A stretch of 64,000 nucleotides of DNA, from assembly GCF_000006565.2 (NCBI RefSeq), contig NC_031476.1, positions 6,294,400-6,358,399 of the forward strand, written 5' to 3'. The notes beneath the pieces were generated by a model. The model saw only the letters and a program-made list of their open reading frames with translations, had not been told where the DNA came from and did not search any database. The position numbers and the translations under genes are program-made. Each line of letters begins with the position of its first letter. The first letter of the stretch is position 1. The stretch comes from Toxoplasma gondii ME49. Its lineage: Eukaryota; Apicomplexa; Conoidasida; Eucoccidiorida; Sarcocystidae. Positions 24,498-36,286 of this stretch are shown here, in pieces.

Positions 24498-27020
24498 GCG
24501 ACTTCAGGTTAGACGAGAGGGTTTTTCCGCGGAGGACGCGTGAACAGAGTCTTCCAACCTTCAGATGGACACATTCAGTCACGCTGGAAACCAGAGAGAA
24601 TCCGGTGCTCGAGTAGGCCGTTAAAGTCGGCAGCGACCGGGAGGGGATTTGCCGCGGTCACACGTTCGCACGCACCCATACACTCTCAGTCGGAGTTGCG
24701 ATACGTTGCAGAGTGACGCTGAAGAGACAGAAATTCTGGCGTGGAGTCGCACTGTCAAGATCGAGGCGAAGTGCGCCAGAGTCATGGGGCCCTATTAGAG
24801 CGGGCGCCCGTATACAGATCAAAAGACATGCAACGGCGGAACCCGCGATCCCCGTCCCATGCAGCTGTTGGACAGCCTCAATTCCACATAGTACCCAGAG
24901 ACGGATCTAAGCGTGCTCTTGAGTAGGCGAAGAGCCCGATACTACACGGAAATCCGCCCCAAGCACGCGTTCTACTCACTGCGTTCGCTAAACACGAGCC
25001 TCGGAGTCCAGGCTACGCACACACGAGAGTGCAAACTCACCCGGAACTGGGCGGGTCTACGACGAAGAAGCCCAGTGTGAGAGCTGTCAAGTCCCCTCCA
25101 TGTTCGTTCTGTAAAGTGCTCAGTATCAAGCTCTCGAGAAAATAAAATGAGGAACATCGATCCCGCCCAAAAAGACCTACAACCTCTCCGTTCTCGTGCG
25201 AGCGCGAGCAGGCGTGTCTCCAAAAGCGGGCAGTGCATGCGACCGACAGTTTGCGCGGAACTCGATGAAAGTGTCGCAGGGCAGAACAGAAGACCGCGCC
25301 GAGAGGAGACACGGACGCTTGCCTTGAAACTCTGTTCCAATTTCGTCGGACGGAGACATATGCTTAAATGTAGAGCACTGACGAGCATTCTAGATCAATT
25401 GGTCTTCGTGTGGACACGGTAATGTGTCTTGAGAGGCAGTTGGCGTGGAACGAGTCTGCTAGTCACTGCGCGTTACACGATGCAAGTGACATCGAGTCCT
25501 TGAGGAAGCTCCGCAGGAAAAGAATGTCTTTCTTGTGCCAGTGCTACGATACGGCAAATGCCAACACCGGTTTCTTCTGATCTGCGTCTGTACCCATGGA
25601 CTTGTATAGTCCAAAAGGAAGCTACCCTGTTGTCGTCCACTTCGTTGCTGCACCGGGCTTCCGTGCTTAGATGCATGCAAGCCGCCTCTAGCGCCCGGAT
25701 GCGAAGGGCGCAGCTCCTGGAGGTGGCTTCACATTTTCTTTAAAGTTAGCTGTGTGTTCTGAGTTGTGTTGTCTCTCTATGCGGCTGTCTTCAAGACAAG
25801 CAGAGTCGGGAATGAGCACAGACTTGCCTCGCCTGGCGTTCCGTTCCTGTCCGCTACCGCGAGACCGTGACAGTCGAAGAATTCAGTTGTGGCGGTTCCG
25901 TGCGAACCAGTGTTACTCGGTGACACAGTAGAGTCACGCTGTTACAAAGGAAGCTGTTCAGTTACTAAACTGGGGAGTCACTAGAAGATTACATCTTTCT
26001 GGTACAAGTGCAACGGTGGCTAGCTCTCAGCGACGACGACCCGATGCGGACAAGTGGGCGGCATGCCATGTCCAGACCCTTAAAAGAACGTTCCGTTACA
26101 TCTCGTAGCTTTCAGAGCCACCGGCAATGTGCTGGTGTGGATTCCATGTATTGCTAGAGCCTCCAATCCAAAGTCGACCCATTCCGTTAAGTCGTGACGA
26201 AGGGAAAGCTCGCTGTTCTACCAAGTCTGGACATCCGTCGTCTACTTGACGCACTAGTTGCTGCGTACCACAGCCAATTCTAGCTCCACCTTAGCTGAAT
26301 TGTCTTCCAGCAACAATTTACGATATTCAATTCTAACGGAAACCTGCGGTTGCCTGTCGCCTCTACACTCTTTCCCCACTGAGCAGTGTGTAAGATGGTC
26401 CTGCACATCTGCCAGGGCACTGTCAGCATGGTAGCGACACGATCGCGTGCGTATATCGTGAGGACTCTATGCACGTCTGATACCGTGGCTGCCTCGTGGT
26501 GCTATTGGGTTCTCCACTCGTACAGATGCAGACAGAAGTGGTGTGCCCACATGCGTGGTCCAGCAAGCTTCTAAGGGAAACTGAAGGACCGTTACCACTA
26601 AAGCCGTTGCAGAAACAGGGAAGCTACCAGAGCGTACTTCGAGTCCTACACCCTGGAAGCACAGTCGCCACCAGAGGGTCCCTGCCCACCCCCGAGGGAC
26701 GAAATCTAGGTGTACAAACACACGGGAGCCAAATACTTTTGCTTTGACATCTGTGACAACGAGATTGGCAGCACCCGGAAAAGGATGCGCAAAAAGGGTG
26801 TTGTGCGCCAGGTGCTTTAGACACAAACAACAACGGTGGTGCCGTCGCCAACCGGAAGACAGTCCACGAACAGAACAACACCAGTGGGTCCTTGAAATTT
26901 TCCGTCCCGCCAGAGGCCGCATAGCCCTATGCTCCAGACTTGTGTTTCCATCGCAAGAGGCAACCTTCAAGGTTCCTGCAGAGACGCGCCTACGAGCAGT
27001 CGCTGAGAAAAAGGCAATGA
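24498..27020. other. Intergenic: 5' side of the giant gene and 3' side of the RS-domain gene
   Basis: This interval of 2.5 kb separates the start of the BLTP2-like gene from the stop of the RS-domain gene; both are on the minus strand. Open frames here (for example 26467-26970 minus) lack family motifs, show no coding-like bias and are not joined by good splice sites. It should hold the promoter and leader of the giant gene and the 3' UTR of the RS gene. I see no RNA gene or mobile element. Confidence 0.5.
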
Positions 27021-30000
27021 CTACCGCCTTCTTTGCCCCTCTTCACGCGGACTTCTGCTGCGGCTGTGACTTAGCGGTGACCAGGCCCGTTCGCGTGACA
27101 GACGGCGGAGAGCGGGAGAGAGCGATCGCGACCTTGACGAGGACCTTCGCGATTCGACACTCCTGCTGCGCGTTACTCGCCTTCTCGCTGGAGGAGATTC
27201 GCGTGAATATTTCCGATCAGCGACTCTCTTTGTTTCACTCCGAACTAGAGATCCTGCTTGGGACATGCACCGGGACCCACCGGCCTCTTGTTCACTTTTG
27301 TCTTCGCCCCTTCCCTCGCGCCGCCTCCGAGGCGATAGAGATCGGGAACTCGACCTTCTTCTCTTCCGCCACCTGGCGCAGGAAGGGGATCGAGAAGAGT
27401 CTCTTCTGCCACGTCGACTTTCCTCCGAATACGAAGAACGCCTGCGAGTTCGCGCCGATCTTCCGCGACTCTCAACGGACCGGCCTCGTTCGTGGAACCT
27501 GCTGTGCGGGCGCCGCTCTCGGGAGGATGAGTGGGATATTTCGCGCCTCTCTCGTTCTTCACGGTCATACGTCCGATCTGAAGTCGAATTGCCTGCCTTT
27601 CTAGCGAAGTCGGACGGGGACAGATTCCTGTAGGACGAATGCTCTCGCCGCGGGCTCGCGCTGCTCCTGCTGCTCACAGAGCCGCTGCTGAAACTGTTCG
27701 AGCTCGGCGCACGCAGAGACCTCCCGCTGCGACCATTCTTCTGTTTCTTCATTCTCTTTTTCTCCTTTTTCTCGCGCTTCTTCTGCTTCTTCAATTTCTT
27801 CATTTGCCGCCGGTCTTTCCAGTCGTCATCTGGCGGTTGTCGGGGCACGGCCATTCGCGGGGACCCTGATCTAGACTCATCGGCCTTAGCTGGCGAATCG
27901 GAGGGTCCCTCGCTATTTCGCGCGTCCCTACATGTTCCAGCAGACGAAGCTGCATGAGAAAACACAAAACTTGGGGGGACAGGGGTTGCAGCCAGTAGAT
28001 CTAAAGCCAAACCAGACGTCCAAGCGCTAGTTGAGTAACTGTGTTTAAAGGTTCCTCAAAGCCGTACCACCGTACGTAAAACGTATGTTGCACACTAAGA
28101 CTAGCGCTGGGAGATGTTGTTCGATTCGCACAGTTATCGTTTAAAAGAAACCAGATCGAGTCGCACGCCTTCCGCCACTTCACCAGCCGCCTCAGTCACA
28201 TGTCGCTCAACTCCACTGATCGAACGTGTCACACGCCTCTCCTGACTCCTGAAGGTATTCTCACAGGACTCATTTGCTACGTTCCTTCCAGTTCCGTGCG
28301 TACCTTGATCGGTTCCAGGACCCTTTGAGGTGTCAGCAAGAGCTGCGCGCTTCTCTCGGATCTTTTTCAACCTCTCACGCAGTGTGGCAGCAGTTGAGGA
28401 GACTTGCGTGCCGAAAAGTTGGTGTCCAGACGAGAGGTCGAGTCCATCAGAGCCGTCTTTCTGCCCGCTCTGAGAGTGTTTCTCCTGCGTGCTTTCGCTA
28501 TTCAGGATACTCCGAGGACTCAGGCATCCGCTCGCCGCAGCCCCCCCGCCCTTGAGGTCGTCGTGCGGTTTCTTGTGACTCAACGCGGGTGTCTCTGCCT
28601 GTGCGTCCCCGCCGGAATTCTTGATCAGCTTCCCTGCAGAGCGCTCGTCCGGGATTTTTTCCTTCTTTGGCCGCTCCGCCTGAGCCTTCTTCTCGCGTTC
28701 CTCAGCCACCTTCGTCGCCACCTGCACCCAGCGGCGAATCTCCTCGGCAACTGTGTCGGCCATCGCCACCCCCGGCAAGGTGGCCGTGAACACGAGCTGC
28801 GACAGAGCCGCAGAACACCACGAAGTGGGGCTCAGCGTATATTTGGAAAACAACGCAAAGTCTTGAAGGTGGAGACGTACCCCGCAATTCGCTACGTTGA
28901 ATGAGAATCTCCGGAAAACGAGGGTCGCTGCAGGTCACCTAAGGGAAGGTAGTGGGCCTAACTAACCGCCTGGAATCGCGTAGGATTTGTATCAAAACAT
29001 CATTCCTTTACACGGGATGCTTTCAGGTCTTTCTTCGCAAGTGGATTGAAGGTTACTGCGGATAGAGCAGCTCAGATACTGCGGGTATGGAGTCTGTGTC
29101 GAAGCGTGGGCTACGAGGTCCTAAAGTTCGCACAGAACGGCGGATGTTTTGCAGGCTAGGAAGTCAGAAATCGACAACGCACCTTCAAATCGCTCGCTCG
29201 TTTCGCCACTTTCTCGGCGGTGGCAAGGACTTCAGCAGGCGCCGCAACTCCATATGACTTGAGATTTTCGAAAAACAACCCATGAAGCTCCCATTTCTGG
29301 CGGTCCCTAAGCAAACTAGATTGCGAGAACATGTTCTCCACCAGTTCCTGAGTCTCCAGAAGTTGAGTCAAAATGCTGGCCTGTCGAAAACGCATGGACC
29401 GAAAGAACAGAGCGAGTACCCAGGATCCCCGTAGCTGAGCTCGAGGAGAATTCCCAGAAAGCCATGGCTTCACAAGGAACTTTTTTGGTGCCTCGTACGC
29501 CAGCATCCACTGTTCGGCTTCTAGAAACACGACTCGCGCATCCCAAGGCGTTCACACAGGAAAACCTACATTTCGTAGCCACTCTTAGATGCCACCGTTT
29601 TGTGCGGAACGATTTCTGAGCAAGACAACGCAGGCGCTCTTCGCAGTCCGACCCATCACAAAAAAACTAACATGTTTTCACTCTTCCCGACTGTCACCTA
29701 GTACACATTGAGAAAATAATTTACTCAGGCCACACGGTGCGAACTAGCTGCGTGACCAGTGTTCGCCTTAAGAGTAATATCTGCAAAAAAACAGTGTCGA
29801 AAAGGAACGACTGCAGTGAGCACCACAGTCTGTAGGTCTTGAGCACCAACGCCAGACAGGCGGATGACTCACAACAAGCCTCTGTTCAAGGGCAGCTGAA
29901 TCTAGAGCCGTTCGCGCCTCTTTAAATATCTCCAGGAGTTCTGCGTGCAGCACAGGACACGCAACCTTGCAGGGGTCAGACTCGAAAGCTGGGTAATTCA

Positions 30001-30691
30001 ACTTGGTTGCTCCGATGGTCCCGCGCGACCGTTTTTTCAGGCTATGCGAATTTTTGCTTCCCTACGAAATCTGCTTGGAAGAAAAGGCCTGACAGAACTA
30101 CCGTACGTACGTAGTAAACAGGTCCAGCAAAGGCAGCGAAACTATTGAACAGTCGAGTCTTGTTCGATTCTTCGGGCAAACGCGAAAGTCGGATTCAACG
30201 GAAAACGTCATCGCTTTTCACTCTGGAACATCCGCCAAAAAGTCCGCTGCGTGCAGCCACTGAAGTCTGACGTTGAGCGCATTTCCGGTCTTTGTCAGCT
30301 TACTCTCGGCTGCCGTAGGATCTCTCCGGAACAAATCAGGCTCGTCATCGTCCGGACGAACAAGTCCGGCTGCAACGGCTGTTGGGGTAACTCGTTTCAG
30401 GCCCTCCTCCGCTTCATCTACACGCGGTATCGTAGGACGAAACCTCTGCAGCCGCTTTTGAATCTCTTGCAGCTGGATCTGTTTCACCAGTTGGATTGGG
30501 GAAGAGAGAAACCGAACACAGCAGGAAATGATGCCCAGAAATGAAGCAGGGTAGTAAGAAGGAAAAACTCTCCCTCCAAAATAAAATGCCCTAAAAAGGT
30601 TACCAGTCCTCCGTACAAAGCCGGCACGCTTGAACGAGTGGAGTGGCAATGCAGTCTTCTGCGTGATGCCAGCAGAGTTGGGCAGAAACAC
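27021..30691 (-). CDS. Unrecognised protein with C-terminal RS domain (6 exons)
   Basis: Exons: up to 30691-30222, 30041-29873, 29509-29183, 28938-28881, 28861-28184 and 27949-27021. All junctions are GT-AG and phases agree (2, 0, 0, 1, 1), giving up to 876 residues. The N-terminal half is globular-looking and helix-rich, including NYPAFESDPCKVACPVLHAE, ENLKSYGVAAPAEVLATAEK, TCSDPRFPEILIQRSELR and DTVAEEIRRWVQVATKVAEE. The last exon begins acidic and polar, has a lysine-rich block (KKLKKQKKREKKEKK) and ends in about 230 residues rich in Arg-Ser and Ser-Arg pairs. An RS domain usually means contact with the pre-mRNA splicing or mRNA export machinery in nuclear speckles; that role is inferred. 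I do not recognise the N-terminal module. The start is uncertain: 30691 is the first Met of the open frame, but an acceptor-like CAG near 30469 could mean a further 5' exon. Confidence 0.62.
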
Positions 30692-30922
30692 AGCGTTTTG
30701 CCTGGATTGTATTCATATGGCAAGGACCTGAGAATCATGGGATCACGCTCAGAGAAGTCGCACAGCTGACGGCTTTTACTAGTATGCTTTTGGACATATG
30801 GATCCATACGCAGATACCCACAGGTCGAAAGAGGCATCTAAATTTTTTATACCTGTAGATACGCGCATTCATACATATGGACACACATGCAGGACCATTT
30901 GACTGGTTACGAAAAAGACGCT

Positions 30923-31089
30923 TTATGGGTGAAACGCGAGCTCTCCATCGTCTACAGTGTCCTCTGAAAAGTGTTGGATGAATTGACAGCCAGGGAGAAG
31001 TTCGGAAGCCAAAGGCACTCCGCCGTTGAGCAACCCGCCAGCTACTGCAGCAGAAGAATTGCTAGCATGGGAAGAAGAAACGCAGTGCA
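30923..31089 (-). other. Candidate terminal exon of the phosphatase gene
   Basis: Read on the minus strand, this short frame gives an Ala/Ser/Gly stretch and then GGVPLASELLPGCQFIQHF and a mixed acidic tail before a TAA at 30923. Its composition looks coding. Two acceptors, CTAG near 31065 and CTGCAG near 31051, would enter it in phase 2 or 1, but the upstream phosphatase exon ends in phase 0. A small unseen exon or an alternative donor is therefore needed to connect them. It may instead be 3' UTR. Confidence 0.3.
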
Positions 31090-31261
31090 ACAGCGTGTTT
31101 CAAGCCTGATCTGACCACGGCAATAATAGAAAACCAGAAAATGCACCGCGCAGACAACGTTGCCACGAGAATCTGAATCAGAATACAGCAAGTTGCGGTG
31201 CCGTGACGTTCAGTCCACATTACCGTGGCCAATGGCCACACCTGTTTCCCGCAGTTCTTAC

Positions 31262-32155
31262 TTGAAATCCGACATTTGGATAGATGGGTCGTTTTCGCCG
31301 AATGTACGTGAAGCTGTCGGCATAGGACCAGCATCGGCGAAACATCAGATAGCAGATGACCAAGGAGGCACTGCGGCTAATGCCTTTTGCGCAGTGTACA
31401 AGGACGTTTCCGTGCGGAGCCCCGCTGGGACTTCCTTGAGGCAAACTATTTCGAGTCGAGCTGCCTAAGTCTGCCCCCTTCGGGGACGACCGTGACTCGC
31501 GGCCGTCTTCCCCACTTTCATCCACAAGGCTCGTTTGCTCTTCCGCGGAGACAAACATGTGATTTCGTCTGGGGTATTTCCGCTGCGGGGCGCTGCTGCT
31601 CTGGCGCGGTGTCTGAGAGCCAGACGCCTGAGAGCCTCCTCCCCTGAAGGACTGGTCTCGGATTGCGTTGTCAATGAAATCCATGACGGGGAAGAGCACA
31701 GGGAGAAAAACCTGCTGGGGCGTGTCTTGGACGTAGCAGCAGCAGTAGACACACCGGTCAGGGTGGACGACGAGTTGCCCTGCAACAGTTTGCTGCCGGT
31801 GGTGGTGAGAGGTCGCTCGCGTATCGCCTGCGGGGTGTGATATTGTCAGCTGCCGTTTGAGCTCGTGAGGCGAGACTTCAGCGTTGTGCACGCAGACAAT
31901 GTGCGTAATGCGGTTCTGCTGCAGCCAAGTTGCACTCCGGGCGGCAGCGGCTGAACCTAGGAAAAGGTGTGGCAGGATCTGATGCGCCGCCTGTTTCTGG
32001 TGTCCCGAAAGTGGCGAGAAATGTGCAAAAAATGAGAAGGCGGGACTGGACGGGCCGCCAGCTGGGACAAGCCCGGCCGAGGTTCGCGACATTGCGGTCA
32101 CGGGACAGATGGAAACACACGAGTCGGCACCTCGCAGCCTCCAAGAGAGGAACAC
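31262..32155 (-). CDS. Dual-specificity protein phosphatase, first exon (298 codons); 3' exon(s) unresolved
   Basis: The frame shows the DUSP fold in order: ILPHLFLGS near residue 60, ITHIVCVHNAE near 83, general-acid Asp144 in YVQDTPQQ, FIDNA near 160, and the catalytic loop HCAKGISRS with Cys255 and Arg261. Such enzymes remove phosphate from Ser/Thr/Tyr on proteins, or from RNA or lipids in atypical members. About 90 Ser/Arg-rich residues lie between FIDNA and the catalytic loop, where typical members have about 10-15. The exon ends at IYPNVGFQ followed by a good donor (GTAAGA), phase 0. The 3' side is unclear: acceptor GTCAG near 31104 gives a short tail to a stop near 31036, while another frame below about 31090 looks coding (LLNGGVPLASELLPG, stop 30923) but needs another small exon. 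The start may be Met1 (32155) or Met22. Confidence 0.82.
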
Positions 32156-34987
32156 TGTGTTACTGAGATTCCGTTGAGTACATGTAGCGTTCAGTCATGG
32201 TCATTACATCTTTATTCTCATATAGCGGTCGTGCAGTCGAAACTGTTTAGGGATCACCTCGCCACAGCCCCAGAACGGGAATGACGCGTAGAGGGATGCG
32301 GGTTTACAACACACGAATGAGATGCCACTGGAAGCAAAGCCTTGAGAGTCGCTGTAGCACTGTAACCTCTAAAAAATTAGAGAGATTCTACCGTGTGCTC
32401 AGAGGAGGACTGCATCGTTCGGAAGGAGAGAACGGATGTCTTTCCCCTGCATCGAAGGTCTTTTAGCTGCATGCACGTAACTCTTGGGAACACGCGTGAT
32501 CCACGACAGGGTCCAGCCCCTGCCGGAGCGACTGTTGTTTCGTTCGCGACATGCAGCATCTCGAGTTCAGAAGCGAAAACGGCTCTAAAGGCCGATGCAT
32601 CCATTTTATTTGCCTCGTATGAAGGCTTGCCAGATTCAAATATGCGATGGGTTGTCCTCGTGATGTGTACAAAAACCTCTCAGTGGCAGGAATAGCAGCC
32701 GGTCAAACATCCGCGATGTCCTGTGTCAGGCACGCCACTAAAGCTGTGGCTTTTCCCAGCTGCATTGTACCGTTGCAGAATATGAATGTGTTTGGTTAGT
32801 TTGGCGACCACTGCAGCAACCGACAACCTTGGATGCCCCAAACAGCTAGGTACAAACGGCGATCGTAGTTGCCCGTGTTTGTTGAATCATCTACGTCCCA
32901 CCGGGGAACGTACAGAAGGTTTCTCTAGTCGTTTCCCGTGTTAGCACTCAGCCCTGAAAAGCGTCTCTGCGTGGAGCATATTAATGCACACTGCTACACT
33001 ACAACTCCACTCCACGCGTACGTCGTATTCTGGCCTCGTGATGGTGGCAGCGACGCGGCAAGCTAATGTATACTACACGTGGAAGTTTCTGGCATAAGAA
33101 ACGCATGTCTAACCATGGTAGAAACCCCAGATGCCAGTTCTGTGTTGCTGCAGAGAAACAAATACACACAAGAGCCCGCTGAACAGAGGACTGCTACCTC
33201 GCTCTTCAATGTCCGAAGTATCCAGTCAGCCATTAGATCGGGTCGCAGACACTGGATGTTTAGCCGAGGAAGCCAGTATCGTGGTGGTGTTTTGCATGCT
33301 CTTCTGGTGCTGCAGAACCTGTTCAACCTGAATCACGTTTTCGAGCACGCGCAGTACAACTGTGTTTGTGTCATAATGCTCGTCCGTTGTCATTCCCTCT
33401 CATATTGGTACTTGGATTTCGTTACGGTGCGCGGCCGTTCATGCTACCGCTTGTCGGTGTCGTGCAGAAGAATGAAAAGATACACATAGCAGAGTCTTCC
33501 TAATCAGAGTAGATGACATGTTGCCGAATCCCTACACTGATATTCAGCCCTCTCTGTTATGCGCCACAGAGGACTTCCCCCGCGGATACATTCAACAACT
33601 CCGTCGTAGGCATCGAAGAAGCACCAAAAAGCTCTGATACATTTCAGACTTTATTTCGTTTGTCGTTGCTTCTTTCATCCCTGTGTGTGGACAGGCACAG
33701 TGCACGGAGCCTGTGGTCACACCCCTCTTGAAGCATTTCGTGAGTGGAACAAATGTCCAATATAGGGGTAACACTCCACGGTTACGTTCTACCCTTGGTT
33801 CCCAGAAACGTCGAGAGAAGAAAGCGCTGCCCAATATTGTAAGTCAGGCGACAAGCGCACCTAGAATTTGCGAAGAATGAGCGTCGCTGACCGACTGTGT
33901 CAATCCGAGTTGCTTCGAGAAAACTTCTCTTCGCTCTGGAGTTACTCTTGTGTGGGTGGGTTCGTTGCAGCCGTCGACTTTCCGGTAAGAGATTCACCAT
34001 GAATGACCCTGTTGTGCTTCCTGCCCGCACCGCCTTATCAGACTCGAGGACCACAGCCTCAAGCTTGTAAGGCATCCTCTATTGCTCCCGTAACAGATAA
34101 CAAAGCTTGTTGGCTATTTTAGGTGTCTGCGACGGTGGTGTGTGACACCTACAGCTAGCCAGTGATGGAATTCAATCTTCAGCCATACCACCCACAACAA
34201 CGCTACTTCCTGTCAGAAGGTACCCTCATGGGTGGTCTATCCTCTCGTTCCTATCCTCAACGTCCCACATCGCTCATTCTGGAAGAAAATCCACAAGACT
34301 GCACGAAGATCCAACGATGCGAAACGTATTCGGTGGCTTCACAAAAATACTGTTGATGTCCCTGACATTCGCTTGATGCAGTAAGTCAGTGTGTCGCCCT
34401 ATCGCCACCCTTCGGCGGAGAAGAACCAAGAATGCGATAGGGGGCAAACTTTGTGCATCAAACTGGCTCCGTCACCGCCTGGCGAGTGGCCGCATGAAAC
34501 AGAAGCCCAAACGCATGTATCAGAGCGTGATCAGAAGAGAAACTCTTCGTTCTTAGACGTCCACACTGCCCTCGCAGGTCATCTTGGCACGATGGAAAAT
34601 AGTCAAGAAAATTGCATTCACTAAACGGGGCTTGTTCATTTACGACGTATCTCAGCGCCAAGCCTCTTGCGCAACGAGAAACAATTTCAACCGGAAACGA
34701 GAGTGCGGCGCCCCACAACAAAGCTGCAATGTCCTGTTGCAGTTTTGAAATTCAGTGGAGCCCAGTGATGGGAAAGAACCGCAGTCAGCGTGGTGGGCAA
34801 TGAACAACACGCTTCCCCGTTCCTGCGATGAGCATTTGCGCCACTGTGGAACATGAAAAAGGGCAGACCCCGCTATTGACCACGAAACAGCCCTCTCGAA
34901 CCCAACAGATGTTGCTGTCCCTGTACTAAACAACTCGGAACGAATAAGGGCTAAAACAGAATCAACAGCAGCATTTGTGACAACCTT
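32156..34987. other. Gene-poor interval upstream of the phosphatase
   Basis: No frame in these 2.8 kb shows family motifs, and short ORFs on both strands have mixed composition and frequent stops. It should contain the phosphatase promoter (right of 32155) and the 3' UTR of the secreted-protein gene (left of 34988). I see no repeat, tRNA or conserved RNA. Confidence 0.45.
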
Positions 34988-36286
34988 TCAGTGAGCAGGA
35001 GCACCGGCCGGTTGCTGCGGTTTTACCGGAGGTATGATTTTAGCAAGTTGCGTGTTGATTTGGCTCCTTGCGCTGCTTAGGTATGCTTCGACAGTCTGTG
35101 CTTCAGTCAGAACATCTCGAAGTTTCTTGTTAACTTCCGCAATAGATATAGTCTTTCCCGAAACGTCGACGGTGACGGCAGCGGAGACAGAAGGCACCTT
35201 TTTTTCGTCGCGCGGGATGCCATCCATGTGACCACGGGTAGTGTCCAAGAGACTCGTCGCTTTCCTCAGGTGCTTGATAGCTCTCAACTGCATATGCTCA
35301 ACAAAAAAGGGACAAGCACTGGAGTGCTGAATACTTCAAGACTCCTGCTCCTGGACGAGGAGTCACTCACATCCAGGCCTATCATCTCGCACAGGGGCTC
35401 TTCCAGCGAAGAGGCAGAATCAGTGTGTTTCGTGAATGGAACCGCAGCTAGTTCCAGCGCAAGATTCTTGTGAAAGCTTGAAGAATCCGCAGTTCAGCAG
35501 GTTCTTAGGCAGCCAGGAAAATGGTCTTGACCCACCGACAACACTGCCTGCCAAGGTGTGCTTGTGTCGTGGTCCGGGCTCCACGCTTGCACCGGTGTCA
35601 GTCCAGGCTCTCTCCTTACACGCGAGACAATGCTCTTCACGAAAAACAAAGAATACGAAAGTATACCTTCTGGAGACTCGCTACACACTGCGTCTGCACA
35701 ACCACTAGTCACATTCACGCCTGCTGCCATTAGTTGAAAAACAAGAGCGCGATTCACTTACGGTCTGCTTCCACGCCATATGCAAGAGCAGCGGGAAATG
35801 GACTGACGGATCAATCATGCCGTGAAGCAGGGCCTCTTTGTCCGCTGCAGGCAATTTCTCCAAAAACTTCTCCTCTGTTGGGTCTTCTGGCGGCTTTTGT
35901 TGTGCACCCCCCGCTTGAGGCACAGGAGTCGCAATCGCAACAATCGGCTGCACTGACGGTTCCTCGTGGTGCTCGTGGTGCTTCGCTGCATGCTTGTGTC
36001 CTTCATGCTCAGCCTTTTTGTGCCCCTTTTTTTTGTCTCCGTCATCTTCCTCGTCATCATCTTCTTCAGCGTCCGATTGAAGAAACGAGAATGCTGCGTT
36101 CGATCTGGGTCGCAACGAGCGAGGTGTAAGAGGTGCGCGATCGAAACTCATGACCCTATTTTGATTGTCCGAGTTCCTCATAGAGCCCCATCCGTGGACG
36201 AGACTTGGAAAAAAAAGGATAGTAAGAGCTAGAGAAATGCCCAGCAAGTTCATCGTGACTGCAACGTGGTTTGCCATGAGAGACAT
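34988..36286 (-). CDS. Secreted His- and acid-rich protein, candidate dense-granule-type protein (3 exons, 306 aa)
   Basis: Exons are 36286-35762, 35466-35371 and 35287-34988. All junctions are GT-AG and phase 0. Residues about 1-32 form a signal peptide with core LLGISLALTILFFPSLVHG. Then come a basic stretch (APLTPRSLRPRS), an acidic block (EEDDDEEDDGDKKK), a His/Lys/Glu block (HKHAAKHHEHHEE) and a Pro/Ala linker. The C-terminal third is helical and amphipathic (EVNKKLRDVLTEAQTVEAYL), ending in KPQQPAGAPAH. There is no transmembrane segment after the signal peptide, no GPI signal and no enzyme motif. A TGAGACG motif lies upstream. Signal peptide, charge blocks and that motif fit a soluble secreted (dense-granule-like) protein, but I do not recognise a named gene. 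RSLRP only loosely resembles the RRLxx site cut by the Golgi protease ASP5. Met4 (36277), or the upstream Met at 36340, are alternative starts. Confidence 0.75.

Noticed and set aside
24897..24903. AGAGACG heptamer upstream of the giant gene
   Set aside because: A single copy about 400 bases from the start and on the opposite strand; this heptamer is expected by chance at this spacing.
25671..25678. TGCATGCA element upstream of the giant gene
   Set aside because: Palindromic TGCATGC-type motifs occur in coccidian promoters, but this one is about 1.2 kb from the ATG, single and unsupported.
26467..26970. 167-codon minus-strand open frame
   Set aside because: No motif, no splice links and an unusual Trp/Cys/Arg-rich composition; lies in the likely 3' UTR of the RS-domain gene.
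28080..28140. TTCGATTC resembling a tRNA T-loop/B box
   Set aside because: No matching A box, acceptor stem or anticodon arm around it; it lies in an intron of the RS-domain gene.
29720..29782. Possible small exon with a strong polypyrimidine acceptor near 29783
   Set aside because: It starts in phase 0 (ILLLRRTL) but no donor returns to a phase compatible with the next exon of the RS-domain gene.
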